From NCBI RefSeq assembly GCF_008973755.1, contig NZ_WBOM01000004.1, forward strand, positions 62,001-126,000: a stretch of 64,000 nucleotides of DNA. The letters run 5' to 3'. Shown in pieces: positions 48,038-56,081 of the stretch. The notes beneath the pieces are model-generated. The model ran no database searches. It saw nothing but the letters and a program-made list of their open reading frames with translations, and was not told the DNA's origin. The DNA is from Nitrincola alkalilacustris. Its GTDB lineage: Bacteria > Pseudomonadota > Gammaproteobacteria > Pseudomonadales > Balneatricaceae. Each line of letters opens with the position of its first letter. Positions within the stretch are counted from its first letter, which is position 1. A program made the position numbers and the translations under genes.

Positions 48038-49888
48038 ATGTCAGATACTTCCCAACAGCAGTCTCGCCTGAAGGAACTTATTGCCCGAGGCAAAGAGCAG
48101 GGTTACCTCACTTACGCTGAGGTCAATGACCATCTGCCCGAAGATATTGCCGATCCGGATCAGGTCGAAGATATCATCCGCATGATCAACGACATGGGTA
48201 TCAGTGTTTCCGAGGAAGCACCGGATGCCGAAACCCTCCTGATGACCGAGGGTGATAATGTCGATGAAGCGGATGATGAAGCCGTTGCCGCACTGGCTGC
48301 CGTTGAATCCGACGCCGGTCGCACAACCGACCCTGTGCGCATGTATATGCGTGAAATGGGCACCGTTGAGCTGCTGACCCGCGAAGGAGAAATCGAAATC
48401 GCCAAACGGATCGAAGAAGGCATCCGCGAAGTGATGATGGCACTGTCTACCTTCCCCGGCAGTGTTGATGTGGTACTGGATGCTTACAACTCCACCCTGC
48501 TCGAAGAGGGTCGCCTGAGTGATATCTTCAGCGGCTATATTGACCCGGATTCCTATGTCCCTGTCGAAGAGGTCGATGTCATTGAGATCGACGATGAAGA
48601 TGACGATACCGACAGCGATGATGACGACGATGAAGATGGCGACAGCAGCGATGACGCCGATGATGAGCGCGATCGCGGCCCGGATCCCGAAGAGGCCAAG
48701 CAGCGCTTTGGCCTGCTGCAGCAATCTCTGGATGAGTTCCTGGCAGCCCGTGAAGCCTATGGCGAAGGCAGTCCACAGGTAAAAGCAGCAATAGAAACAC
48801 TGGCAGTATCCTTTGCGCCGATCAAACTGTCTCCACGCTTTTACGACCTGCTGGTGACACGCGTGCGTGACTATATCGATCGCATTCGGGCACAGGAGCG
48901 CAACATCATGCGCATCTGCACCCAGCGCTCGGGCATGCCTCGCAAGGATTTCATCAAGGGCTTCCCCGGCAATGAAACCAACCCTGAATGGTTTGAATCT
49001 GTCGCTGCTGGTAATGCCTCTTATGCCAAGAACGTCGCAGCCAACCTGATGGATCTGAAACGCGCACAGCGTAAACTGATCCAGATCGAGAATGATGTCG
49101 GCATCAAGCTGCAGGACATCAAAGAAGTCAACCGCCGCATGTCGATCGGCGAAGCGCGCGCACGTCGTGCCAAGAAAGAGATGGTCGAGGCCAACTTGCG
49201 CCTGGTTATCTCCATCGCCAAAAAATACACCAACCGCGGCCTGCAGTTCCTCGACCTGATCCAGGAAGGCAATATCGGCCTGATGAAAGCCGTGGACAAG
49301 TTCGAATACCGTCGCGGTTACAAGTTCTCGACCTATGCCACCTGGTGGATACGTCAGGCGATCACGCGCTCTATCGCTGACCAGGCCCGCACTATCCGTA
49401 TACCGGTACACATGATCGAGACGATCAACAAACTGAACCGCATCTCACGCCAGATGCTGCAGGAGATGGGCCGCGAACCCACCCCTGAAGAGCTGGCTGA
49501 GCGCATGGATATGCCGGAAGACAAGATCCGCAAGGTACTGAAGATCGCAAAAGAACCGATCTCCATGGAAACCCCGATCGGCGACGACGAAGACTCAAGC
49601 CTCGGCGACTTTATCGAAGACGTGGTAATGACCTCCCCGGTCGACACCGCTACCGGTGAAGGTCTGCGCGAAGCCACTCGCAGTGTTTTGTCTGGCCTGA
49701 CGGCACGTGAAGCCAAAGTACTGCGCATGCGCTTCGGTATCGATATGAACACCGACCACACTCTGGAAGAGGTCGGCAAGCAGTTTGACGTCACGCGTGA
49801 GCGTATTCGTCAGATCGAAGCCAAGGCTCTGCGCAAACTGCGTCACCCAAGCCGCTCCGATCATCTGCGCAGTTTCCTGGATGAATAA
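48038..49888 (+). CDS. rpoD: RNA polymerase sigma-70 factor RpoD
   Basis: 616 residues from ATG 48038, with AGGGG upstream; an in-frame extension to 47930 is not sigma-like. Region 1.1 ([31 protein letters not shown]), 1.2 ([32 protein letters not shown]), an acidic spacer rich in Asp (about residues 185-235), 2.1-2.4 ([64 protein letters not shown]) and 4.2 ([33 protein letters not shown]). Primary sigma factor. The 265-bp gap after dnaG may hold an internal promoter (TTGACT near 47,853 is a weak -35 candidate), otherwise nothing is evident. Confidence 0.97.
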   Translation: MSDTSQQQSRLKELIARGKEQGYLTYAEVNDHLPEDIADPDQVEDIIRMINDMGISVSEEAPDAETLLMTEGDNVDEADDEAVAALAAVESDAGRTTDPVRMYMREMGTVELLTREGEIEIAKRIEEGIREVMMALSTFPGSVDVVLDAYNSTLLEEGRLSDIFSGYIDPDSYVPVEEVDVIEIDDEDDDTDSDDDDDEDGDSSDDADDERDRGPDPEEAKQRFGLLQQSLDEFLAAREAYGEGSPQVKAAIETLAVSFAPIKLSPRFYDLLVTRVRDYIDRIRAQERNIMRICTQRSGMPRKDFIKGFPGNETNPEWFESVAAGNASYAKNVAANLMDLKRAQRKLIQIENDVGIKLQDIKEVNRRMSIGEARARRAKKEMVEANLRLVISIAKKYTNRGLQFLDLIQEGNIGLMKAVDKFEYRRGYKFSTYATWWIRQAITRSIADQARTIRIPVHMIETINKLNRISRQMLQEMGREPTPEELAERMDMPEDKIRKVLKIAKEPISMETPIGDDEDSSLGDFIEDVVMTSPVDTATGEGLREATRSVLSGLTAREAKVLRMRFGIDMNTDHTLEEVGKQFDVTRERIRQIEAKALRKLRHPSRSDHLRSFLDE

Positions 49889-49910
49889 ATCCGAGTAGTT
49901 TCAGACTATT

Positions 49911-49951
49911 GCGCCAATGACTACAGATCTGTATTATTGGCGCTCGTTTTT
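49911..49951 (+). terminator. Rho-independent terminator of the rpoD operon
   Basis: GCGCCAAT (49,911-49,918) pairs with ATTGGCGC (49,936-49,943), with an inner ACAGATCTGT palindrome in the loop, followed by TCGTTTTT. It ends just before the tRNA gene. Confidence 0.88.
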
Positions 49952-49952
49952 C

Positions 49953-50029
49953 GGGCCTATAGCTCAGTTGGTCAGAGCAGCGGACTCATAATCCGTTGGT
50001 CCCAGGTTCAAGTCCTGGTGGGCCCACCA
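49953..50029 (+). tRNA. ileX: tRNA-Ile2 (CAU anticodon, lysidine-modified)
   Basis: 77 bases with encoded CCA. Acceptor GGGCCTA pairs with TGGGCCC, D-arm AGCTCAGTTGGTCAGAGC, anticodon stem GCGGA/TCCGT with loop CTCATAA (anticodon at 49,987-49,989), T-arm CCAGG-TTCAAGT-CCTGG. The variable and T-arm sequence TTGGTC...GGTTCAAGTCC follows the E. coli tRNA-Ile2 pattern rather than elongator Met. TilS would convert C34 to lysidine to read AUA. The gene is the integration site of the element that follows. Confidence 0.88.
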
Positions 50030-50035
50030 TTTCAA
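49984..50035 (+). repeat. attL: element-chromosome junction in tRNA-Ile2
   Basis: Starts in the anticodon stem and covers the rest of the tRNA plus TTTCAA. An identical copy at the right end marks the target duplicated by site-specific recombination. The tRNA stays complete on this side. Confidence 0.93.
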
Positions 50036-50118
50036 GCTTAAAAAATACTTAAAAATCAGAACATTAAAGATTGATAAGTATTTTCCGCTACACCTGATGA
50101 CCTCACGGATTTCCTAAC

Positions 50119-50166
50119 GGTACAATTTCGGTACACTGACAAAGTGCAACGGTACAGTCAGGTACA
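50119..50166. promoter_or_regulatory. GGTACA repeats at the left end, candidate integrase arm sites
   Basis: Four direct copies of GGTACA begin at 50,119, 50,130, 50,151 and 50,161, between attL and the integrase start; two more lie at 61,586 and 61,597 near attR. Short direct repeats at both ends suit arm-type binding sites of a tyrosine integrase or excisionase. They may also regulate int. Confidence 0.5.
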
Positions 50167-50185
50167 AGGAAAGTGAGGAAATAGC

Positions 50186-51286
50186 ATGGCTACAATTGTC
50201 AGAACAGAGTCCAAAACCTGGAAAGCCCTCATCCGCAAAAAAGGCTTCCCAACGACTGTAAAAACCTTCAGAACAAAACGCGATGCCGAAGATTGGGCAC
50301 GACGTACTGAAGATGAAATGGTTCGTGGCGTTTATATTCAACGCGCACCTGCCGAACGAATGCTTTTCAGCGACGCCCTTGATCGCTATATCAAAGAAAT
50401 ATCTTCCAAGAAGCGCGAGCGGACTCAAAAAGCTGAATTAACCAGGGTACCACCACTCAAAGCTTACTTCGGTAAATACTCCTTAGCGGCAATCACTCCA
50501 GAACTCATTGCAAAGTATCGTGACCAACGACTCTCTGGCCATGATCGCCTTGATAAGGACGGCAAACCCAAACCCCGCTCAAGTAATACGGTTCGTTTGG
50601 AGTTAGCGCTGCTTGGCCACCTCTTCAACATCGCTATTAAAGAATGGGGTATTGGACTCACTTACAACCCGGAAACCAATGTTGACCGCCCTGCTCCTGG
50701 TCCAGGTCGAAATCGGCGCATTACTCAAGATGAAGAGATACGCCTCCTCAAGGCCGTAGACGACTTTTCCAACCCAATGCTAGGCTGGATTGTCAGAATC
50801 GCCATAGAGACAGGAATGCGCTCGTCTGAGATCACAACCTTGACATTGGGACAGGTCAATCTGAAAAAACGAATTGTCACGCTGCTAGAAACCAAAAACA
50901 CCATGCCAAGAACAGTGCCGTTAACTCGCGCTGCTGTCGAACAGTTTCAGATGGCCATAGACAATCCCGTTCGCCCGCCCGATACCAACTTGATCTTCTT
51001 TGGTGAACCCGGTCGTGACGGACAGCGAAGACCCTACACATTCAACAAAGTCTGGATGAATATCAAAGAAAGTGTTGGCATGAAAGACCTACGCTTTCAT
51101 GACCTCCGCCACGAAGCAGTTAGTCGCTTTGTTGAAGGTGGCCTAAGTGACCAGCAGGTTGCGGCTATTAGTGGGCATAAGTCTATGCAGATGCTACGGC
51201 GCTATACGCATTTGCGAACTGAGGACTTAGTGGACCAGCTGGACGCCATTGAGCAGAAGCGTTCACAAGCCGCTCAAAAAACATAA
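50186..51286 (+). CDS. int: Tyrosine-recombinase integrase
   Basis: 366 residues. N-terminal arm-binding-like domain (TKRDAEDWARRTEDEM), a core-binding SAM-like region, and a C-terminal catalytic domain with R212 (ETGMRSSEI), the HDLRH box (residues 305-309), the GH pair (AAISGHKSM) and nucleophile Tyr340 (LRRYTHLR). It catalyses insertion and excision at the tRNA-Ile2 site 150 bp upstream. The position next to attL and its plus-strand orientation are usual. Confidence 0.95.
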   Translation: MATIVRTESKTWKALIRKKGFPTTVKTFRTKRDAEDWARRTEDEMVRGVYIQRAPAERMLFSDALDRYIKEISSKKRERTQKAELTRVPPLKAYFGKYSLAAITPELIAKYRDQRLSGHDRLDKDGKPKPRSSNTVRLELALLGHLFNIAIKEWGIGLTYNPETNVDRPAPGPGRNRRITQDEEIRLLKAVDDFSNPMLGWIVRIAIETGMRSSEITTLTLGQVNLKKRIVTLLETKNTMPRTVPLTRAAVEQFQMAIDNPVRPPDTNLIFFGEPGRDGQRRPYTFNKVWMNIKESVGMKDLRFHDLRHEAVSRFVEGGLSDQQVAAISGHKSMQMLRRYTHLRTEDLVDQLDAIEQKRSQAAQKT

Positions 51287-51384
51287 CTGCGAACGGCATG
51301 AAATTTTTCCTGACACAAAACAGGATACGTTGAGGCCGCCAGGCCGAATAAGTTGCAGCATTCGGAACGGCCCCAGTTTACTGG

Positions 51385-51618
51385 CGGTCTGACGAATGCC
51401 TATCCTGCCCGCAACAATGACCGCGCCAAGCTGCACTCCCAGCATTTCTTCGCAATGAAAGAGGATAATTTACTGTGGTTTAGAATATTTATGAATATTC
51501 TTCTCACGATTCATAACTTTAAGGCATTGAGTGCGCTTATTGTGCGGCTCAATGCGATTGCAGTGCGGCTATAGTGCAGTAAATCCATATTTTTCAAGAT
51601 CTTACGATATATCGTAAG
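51385..51618 (+). promoter_or_regulatory. Control module A upstream of the rep operon
   Basis: Components in order: GCCTATCCTGCCC (51,391-51,403), an AT-rich near-palindrome AGAATATTTATGAATATTCT (51,482-51,501), five (A/G)TGCR repeats beginning at 51,531, 51,542, 51,552, 51,563 and 51,574, and an 18-bp perfect palindrome CTTACGATATATCGTAAG (51,601-51,618), 65 bp before the HTH gene. Module B upstream of traK has the same elements in the same order and repeat spacing on the other strand. A reading frame of 73 codons overlapping it (51,353-51,574) is not considered coding. Confidence 0.75.
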
Positions 51619-51682
51619 TATACAAACCAGCCCGAAATTCATAACCTTCGTAAGGCAAGCATCAATTACGGAGGATTACACA

Positions 51683-51916
51683 ATGACTATCGAGGACTCC
51701 CTTCTCGACCGTTTTGGCCCACTACTGAGCCTTCCCCAACTGGCAACTATTCTTGACCGCTCACCAGACGGTCTGCGCATAAGCCTGCGTACAAACAACC
51801 CCTGGGCAACAGAGATCAACCAGGCAAAGCTGAAAGTCGGTCGGCGTGTCTATTTCCGCACTTCGCAAATTGCCGAACTGCTGGACAGTGACCGGCTCTG
51901 CGGTGATAGGGGGTGA
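51683..51916 (+). CDS. Small helix-turn-helix protein, AlpA/excisionase-like
   Basis: 77 residues: LSLPQLATILDRSPDGLRISLRTNNPWATEINQAKLKVGRRVYFRTSQIAELLD, the layout of MerR-like winged-helix proteins of the AlpA/excisionase and plasmid-associated group (helix-turn-helix, then GRRVYF wing). It stands three bases ahead of repA in the same operon and could be both excision factor and regulator of the palindromes upstream. Role inferred from position and size. GGAGG precedes the start. Confidence 0.7.
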   Translation: MTIEDSLLDRFGPLLSLPQLATILDRSPDGLRISLRTNNPWATEINQAKLKVGRRVYFRTSQIAELLDSDRLCGDRG

Positions 51917-51919
51917 GGC

Positions 51920-52795
51920 ATGGCGATTGATCTGATGTGGGCTTTTGAGAATGAACCGCCACCCTTGGACTTCATCTGGCCCGGCTTTCTCGCGGGCACC
52001 GTGGGCGCGTTGGTAGCACCTGGCGCGACAGGCAAGAGCTATTGGGCTCTGGAAGCGGCAATGTGTATTGCATGCAGTGTTGCTGGCGGCGACGTTCTGA
52101 AACTCAACCCATCCAAAACGGGACGAGTAATCTATCTCGCAGGCGAAGATCCAGAAGTGGTTTTGCTTCGGCGGAGCCATGCCATTGGAAAGCATTTGGG
52201 TCATTCCGCCAGAGTATCCATAGCTGAGAACCTGGTACTGGAATCGATAATGGGCAAGGGGCTCAACATCATGGATCAGCGCCATATGCAGTGGATGCTG
52301 GGCTTCTGTAATGGGGCGCGCATAATCGTCATCGACACTCTGAGCCGTGTTCATCATCTTGATGAAAACAGCAATGGTGATATGGCCCAACTGGTGTCAC
52401 GCCTGGAACAGATTGCCTATCTCACTGGCGCTTCAGTGCTCTACCTGCACCATGTAAACAAGAACAGTGCCCGAGAGGGCCAAACCGGACAGCAGCAAGC
52501 GGCCCGAGGTGCGTCAGCCTTAATTGACAACGCTCGCTGGTGCGGCTTTGTCGAGCGGATGACGGAGGATAAAGCCGAGCTTCTGAGTGATCGCACCTTT
52601 GATCGTCGCCCAATCGGTAACGATCGGCGTAAATATTTCTTGCGGTTCGGTTCCAGCAAAATCAATTACGGTGAAGATCTTGATGATCGTTGGTACGAGC
52701 GCCAAGCAGAAGGCGTGTTGATACCAGTCGAGCTAGTCCCTGCAAAACAAGAAAACGCCAAAAAGGGGCGGGCTACGAATGTCTACACTGGCTGA
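51920..52795 (+). CDS. repA: RepA-like hexameric replicative helicase (IncQ type)
   Basis: 291 residues with an RSF1010 RepA-like opening (FENEPPPLDFIWPGFLAGTVGALVAPGATGKSYWALEAA): Walker A GATGKS (35-40), Walker B IIVIDTLSRVHHLDENSNGDMAQLV, and VLYLHHVNKNSAREGQTGQQQAARGASALIDNARW, which is distinctive of the family. It unwinds DNA 5'-3' at IncQ origins. repC begins inside its 3' end (17-bp overlap). In the element it probably supports replication of the excised circle. Confidence 0.88.
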   Translation: MAIDLMWAFENEPPPLDFIWPGFLAGTVGALVAPGATGKSYWALEAAMCIACSVAGGDVLKLNPSKTGRVIYLAGEDPEVVLLRRSHAIGKHLGHSARVSIAENLVLESIMGKGLNIMDQRHMQWMLGFCNGARIIVIDTLSRVHHLDENSNGDMAQLVSRLEQIAYLTGASVLYLHHVNKNSAREGQTGQQQAARGASALIDNARWCGFVERMTEDKAELLSDRTFDRRPIGNDRRKYFLRFGSSKINYGEDLDDRWYERQAEGVLIPVELVPAKQENAKKGRATNVYTG

Positions 52796-53633
52796 AAACC
52801 TCACTCGCGTTGAATATGCCCGCTGTGACCCGGCTTTATGGCTTGTTTCATTGTTTCGTACCATGTATCGCGGTCGCCGCCCTGGCGGCCTTACAATCGA
52901 ACATGAGCACAAAGAGCTTAAGCTGAAATTCAATGTGTGGCGGGCACTGGATGCCCGCGATCAATCTGTCTTGCTGGCAACGATCGCATTGGCAGGCGTG
53001 CTAGACAGGCAGGAGTTACATGCAGGCATTCGTCATTGCAGAGCACAGCAGCTTTGGCAACGGCTGCAACCCGAAGATCTGGCGCTAATGGATCAGGCTA
53101 TAGTGGTCAAAACGACCCGCTACGCGCTGTTGCAGGCCGCAGGCATGGCAGCCGGCAAGGCCGAATACAATCGCCTGGAGGACTGTCTGGAGCGCCTTAG
53201 CATGGTGGGCTGCCGTGCCCGTAAAGACGGCTACGACTGGTCAATGCGCTTGCTGTCCTATGCGGAGACGCCCGAGGGTCAGCTACATATCGCCTTGAAT
53301 TCCCGCCTTGCCGAGGCGCTGTCAGGGCATCATGTCTATGTGTCGCTGGTTGAGCGCCGGGCATTGCTTAGTGATGCCGCCCAGCTCACCCATGCGTGGC
53401 TGTCGGCATGGCTTAGGCAGGGAGCCAGCAACAGTATCCGGCTTGACCGGCTGGCTGAAAAGGTCTGGGGGCCGCCCAGCAAGTCTGTTGCCACCAATCG
53501 CAAACGCAGAGAACGAATCGGCAAAGCGCTGGATGATATCGGCAAACTGCATGGCTGGCAGGTACTGATCGAGGGCCGGGGAGCTACTGCGAAAGCGACC
53601 ATCAAACGCCCACGGTCAGTCGAGCGCGAGTAG
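52779..53633 (+). CDS. repC: RepC-like iteron-binding replication initiator (IncQ type)
   Basis: 284 residues resembling RSF1010 RepC: NLTRVEYARCDPALWLVSLFRTMYRGRRPG, MDQAIVVKTTRYALLQAAGM, LEDCLERLSMVG, LLSYAETPEGQLHIALNSRLAEALSGHHVYVSLVERRAL, LTHAWLSAWLRQGASNSIRLDRLAEKVWG, NRKRRERIGKALDDIGKLHGW (winged helix pairs). It should recognise the three 22-bp repeats immediately downstream. The IncQ RepB primase is missing, so priming would rely on host DnaG. Confidence 0.87.
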   Translation: MSTLAENLTRVEYARCDPALWLVSLFRTMYRGRRPGGLTIEHEHKELKLKFNVWRALDARDQSVLLATIALAGVLDRQELHAGIRHCRAQQLWQRLQPEDLALMDQAIVVKTTRYALLQAAGMAAGKAEYNRLEDCLERLSMVGCRARKDGYDWSMRLLSYAETPEGQLHIALNSRLAEALSGHHVYVSLVERRALLSDAAQLTHAWLSAWLRQGASNSIRLDRLAEKVWGPPSKSVATNRKRRERIGKALDDIGKLHGWQVLIEGRGATAKATIKRPRSVERE

Positions 53634-53699
53634 TACCGTATCAACGGTCACGCTCTACCGTATTAACAGTCACGTTTTACCGTATTAACGGTCACGTCT
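53634..53699 (+). repeat. Three 22-bp iterons after repC (candidate oriV)
   Basis: Units at 53,634-53,655, 53,656-53,677 and 53,678-53,699 share TACCGTATYAACRGTCACG with variable last three bases. They begin directly after the repC stop. Tandem 22-bp repeats beside an IncQ-like initiator gene are expected for the origin that RepC binds. Confidence 0.85.
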
Positions 53700-53766
53700 A
53701 GGCTTCCAAAAAATCGCTGGAAAGCCCGCCAATACTGGCTTTCCGCGACCTCGCCAAAATCCGTAC

Positions 53767-53968
53767 TAGTAGTTACTAAGAACTACTACCTGCGCGGCAC
53801 AGCCCGCGCCTGGAAGGCGCGGGCTGGCCTTGCTGATTGAACGCCAAAAAGAAGGCCTTCACCCCCGCCCGCTCCGAGCCCCGATGACTGCCCGGCCTAT
53901 TTCGGGGGCTGGTGAAACGGCACTGAAAGCACACCCGTGGCCATAAGAATAATCAGAATATTATTCTT
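53767..53968. promoter_or_regulatory. Hairpins and AT-rich segment beyond the iterons (origin-associated)
   Basis: Three perfect inverted repeats follow the iterons: TAGTAGTT/AACTACTA (53,767-53,788), CAGCCCGCGCC/GGCGCGGGCTG (53,800-53,826) and AAGAATAAT/ATTATTCTT (53,945-53,968... arms 53,945-53,953 and 53,960-53,968). IncQ origins carry GC-rich hairpins for strand initiation and an AT-rich unwinding stretch; these may serve that purpose or, for the GC hairpin, termination. The gap 53,634-54,172 has no gene. Confidence 0.45.
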
Positions 53969-54095
53969 CTTATTATTATGGATGGGCTGACCATACTGAT
54001 TTCGACGTCAAGGCAAGCACTCCTTTCCCTTTTTGGCGTTAAAACGCCGGGTAGCGCCCGGCACAGTCAGTACTGGTGATGAGACTTTTCAGCCA

Positions 54096-54137
54096 GGGGG
54101 GGGCGATTATACGTAGGGGGGGTCCGATTATGCGTAC
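54096..54137. repeat. G-run/GATTATGCGTA double repeat, copy 1
   Basis: Two units of G-run followed by CGATTATRCGTA in tandem. A related double unit occurs at 54,438-54,481 in the same orientation. On the minus strand the unit reads ACGCATAATCGGACCCCCC. Multiple short terminal repeats resemble ends of IS21-type elements, so these may be remnants; not proven. Confidence 0.6.
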
Positions 54138-54172
54138 CGCCCCTACGCGACAGGTAACTTTAATGGCAACGG

Positions 54173-54367
54173 TCAGGCATCAAGATTGCCGTTACGATCT
54201 TGGGGTTCTGGCCGCCACGAAACGGCTTTCATGATGAAGGGATAGCATACCGGCAGCATCAGCCAGGCAATCCATGACCCGGTGATGACGAAGCCGACCA
54301 GCAAAAGCACTATTCCCAACCAGGCTAGCAGATACCAAACAGGAGCTTGCGGGCGTTCATTGATCAT
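54173..54367 (-). CDS. Small membrane protein downstream of trbL
   Basis: 64 residues: MINERPQAPVWYLLAWLGIVLLLVGFVITGSWIAWLMLPVCYPFIMKAV, two closely spaced membrane helices, then a polar tail (SWRPEPQDRNGNLDA). Overlaps the 3' end of trbL by 11 bases, so it is translated with it. It is not TrbM or TrbN of IncP plasmids. I do not recognise a family. Confidence 0.6.
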   Translation of the reverse strand: MINERPQAPVWYLLAWLGIVLLLVGFVITGSWIAWLMLPVCYPFIMKAVSWRPEPQDRNGNLDA

Positions 54368-55868
54368 CGTTCAGTCTCCGTGCAGGTGACATGTAGGGCT
54401 GCTGTGAGCCGTCATGCTCGCTACTTGCCGGTTCAAAGGGGGGGCGATTATGCGTGGCTTGGGGGGTCTGATTATGCGTACTACCGCCGTCAGTAGAAGA
54501 AGCGCCTCGGATAGTGCCGCTCATGGCACCGGTCTGGCCGCTGTTCTGCTGGCCATCCGTATGTGCTGGCTCGCCACCTTCCGACATGCCGAGCCGTTCA
54601 GCCCGAAGCTTCTGCGCCATCGAGCCACCGAAGGAACCATGACTGGCGTTGTAGTCACCCATGATCTTGCCCCCCAGGGTTTCACCTGCCGCTTTCGTCA
54701 GATTCTTCATGGTCTGACCGGCGTGGGCCATGCGCCCAGCCCCCGATGTAACACCAGCCGCCGATGAACCATTACCTGGCATGGGAAGCGGCCCTGTTCC
54801 AGCACTTGGTGCACTACCACCGCCTGGCGAACCAGCAGTTGGAACACCCAGGAAGGAACTGCCGCCCGGTGATCCACCGGCTGGAGCTGCTGCTGAGGCA
54901 AACGCTCCACTGCCACCGAGCTGCTCACCCGCCAGCTTTGAAGCCTCACGTACGGCCATAGCGCCGCCCGCCGCGCCTACAGCAGCCCCTACAGCAACAG
55001 ACCCGGCAGCCCTTGCCATACCGCCTACAGTCGGCGTTGCACTGCCGAGAGAAGCCCCGTTGATGATTCCCTGCACCGCGTCAGGAATCATCTTCACCAG
55101 AATGGCCATCATCAAAAGCACACCAATGATGGCGAGAATGGCACGGAACGACTCGTGATCCTGATTCACCGCCCACTGGTGGATAAACTGCTCACCCGCG
55201 CCGATGACCAGGAACATGACATAGAGCTTGGCACCGATGCTGATAGTGTAAGTGATGTATTTTTTGGCGTAATCAACCGTCCACTGAGAGCCACCAAAGC
55301 CTAACAAGACGATTCCCGCTGCTGTCACCACATACATTTCAGCCAATACAAAAAAAGCGTAGGCAGCAATTAGCGTATATAGGATCACAACCGGCAGCGC
55401 CAGAATGGTGTAAGCAATCCTGCTCAAGCCACTGCCTGCTGAAATAATATCGCCACCAAGGGTAAATCCGCGCTCCAGGATTTCCGGCACACTCAGGCTC
55501 AAGCTGGTACTGGTTGCCTGACCACCGATCCATATCCAACCCTTGATCATGGTTTCCGCCAACTGCTGGCCACCCTGGATCAGAAACAGGAAGAACCCAG
55601 TGAAGATCACCAACCTGACGAACTCAGCCACGAACTCGCCCAAATCTGCATTTCGCAACACCATCTGACTTGCTGACCAGGTATAGGAAATTACCGCAAG
55701 CGATAGCAGCAGCCAGGTCGCTACTTGCTGCAGCGGGGCGTACCACAAAGCTACAGAGTCTCGGAAACCCTCTTGAAGCTCGCGGACTATATCGCCATCA
55801 GCAGCGGCGACAGGCCCGCTGAGCAGCGCCAGGCCAGCATAGAGCAATGGATATAGCCAAGATCTCAT
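54357..55868 (-). CDS. trbL: TrbL-like conjugative transfer membrane protein (VirB6 counterpart)
   Basis: 503 residues. A signal/anchor sequence (1-22), then about five to six membrane helices (WLLLSLAVISYTW, LVIFTGFFLFLIQGG, YTILALPVVILYTLIAAYAFFVLAEMYVVTAAGIVLLGFGG) with the TrbL stretch SQWTVDYAKKYITYTISIGAKLYVMFLVIG. The last ~220 residues are a soluble Gly/Ala/Ser-rich, then Thr/Gln/His-rich tail, part of which is coded by a G-run repeat (54,438-54,481). VirB6/TrbL forms the inner-membrane channel of the T4SS. The four-base overlap with the previous gene couples them. Confidence 0.9.
   Translation of the reverse strand: MRSWLYPLLYAGLALLSGPVAAADGDIVRELQEGFRDSVALWYAPLQQVATWLLLSLAVISYTWSASQMVLRNADLGEFVAEFVRLVIFTGFFLFLIQGGQQLAETMIKGWIWIGGQATSTSLSLSVPEILERGFTLGGDIISAGSGLSRIAYTILALPVVILYTLIAAYAFFVLAEMYVVTAAGIVLLGFGGSQWTVDYAKKYITYTISIGAKLYVMFLVIGAGEQFIHQWAVNQDHESFRAILAIIGVLLMMAILVKMIPDAVQGIINGASLGSATPTVGGMARAAGSVAVGAAVGAAGGAMAVREASKLAGEQLGGSGAFASAAAPAGGSPGGSSFLGVPTAGSPGGGSAPSAGTGPLPMPGNGSSAAGVTSGAGRMAHAGQTMKNLTKAAGETLGGKIMGDYNASHGSFGGSMAQKLRAERLGMSEGGEPAHTDGQQNSGQTGAMSGTIRGASSTDGGSTHNQTPQATHNRPPFEPASSEHDGSQQPYMSPARRLNDDQ
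54438..54481. repeat. G-run/GATTATGCGTA double repeat, copy 2, inside trbL
   Basis: Same direct orientation as copy 1, 340 bp away, but within the C-terminal coding part of trbL, where it specifies HNQTPQATHNRPP. The insert keeps the frame. Confidence 0.6.
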
Positions 55869-56071
55869 TGCCCATCCTCCCCGGCTCCTGAGCCGAACAG
55901 ATCATCACTGGTGATAGGACGCTGCGAAGATGGCTGGCTTTCACGCGGAGCAGTAGCCCGCTCCCAGGCGGCATCTTCTTCCGCCTTGCCGGTCTGCCAC
56001 AAGGCCGCTGCGGTTGCGATAGTCGCCATCAGCCCAACAATCACAATCACAATTTTGGTATTGGTATTCAT
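55865..56071 (-). CDS. Small single-helix protein at the trbK position
   Basis: 68 residues: one N-terminal helix (IVIVIVGLMATIATAAALW) and a charged tail EEDAAWERATAPRESQPSSQRPITSDDLFG. In IncP plasmids trbK (entry-exclusion lipoprotein) lies between trbJ and trbL; here no lipobox cysteine is present. The tail closely resembles the C-terminus of the TrbJ-like protein next door. A TrbK-like exclusion role is possible. GAGGAG precedes the start. Confidence 0.55.
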   Translation of the reverse strand: MNTNTKIVIVIVGLMATIATAAALWQTGKAEEDAAWERATAPRESQPSSQRPITSDDLFGSGAGEDGQ

Positions 56072-56081
56072 TTCTCACTCC

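Noticed and set aside
48041-49411. 456-codon antisense frame across rpoD
   Set aside because: Shadow of rpoD, whose codons are fully explained; the protein has no domain and only reflects strand-composition bias.
49953-50029. Elongator tRNA-Met
   Set aside because: The anticodon loop fits, but variable-loop and T-arm sequence match tRNA-Ile2; identity still needs a check of TilS determinants.
51353-51574. Short plus-strand frame over control module A
   Set aside because: It covers the repeats and AT-rich segment, has no ribosome site or homologous counterpart in module B in the same frame.
53634-53699. CRISPR array
   Set aside because: The 22-bp units are contiguous with no spacers; their place after repC marks them as iterons.
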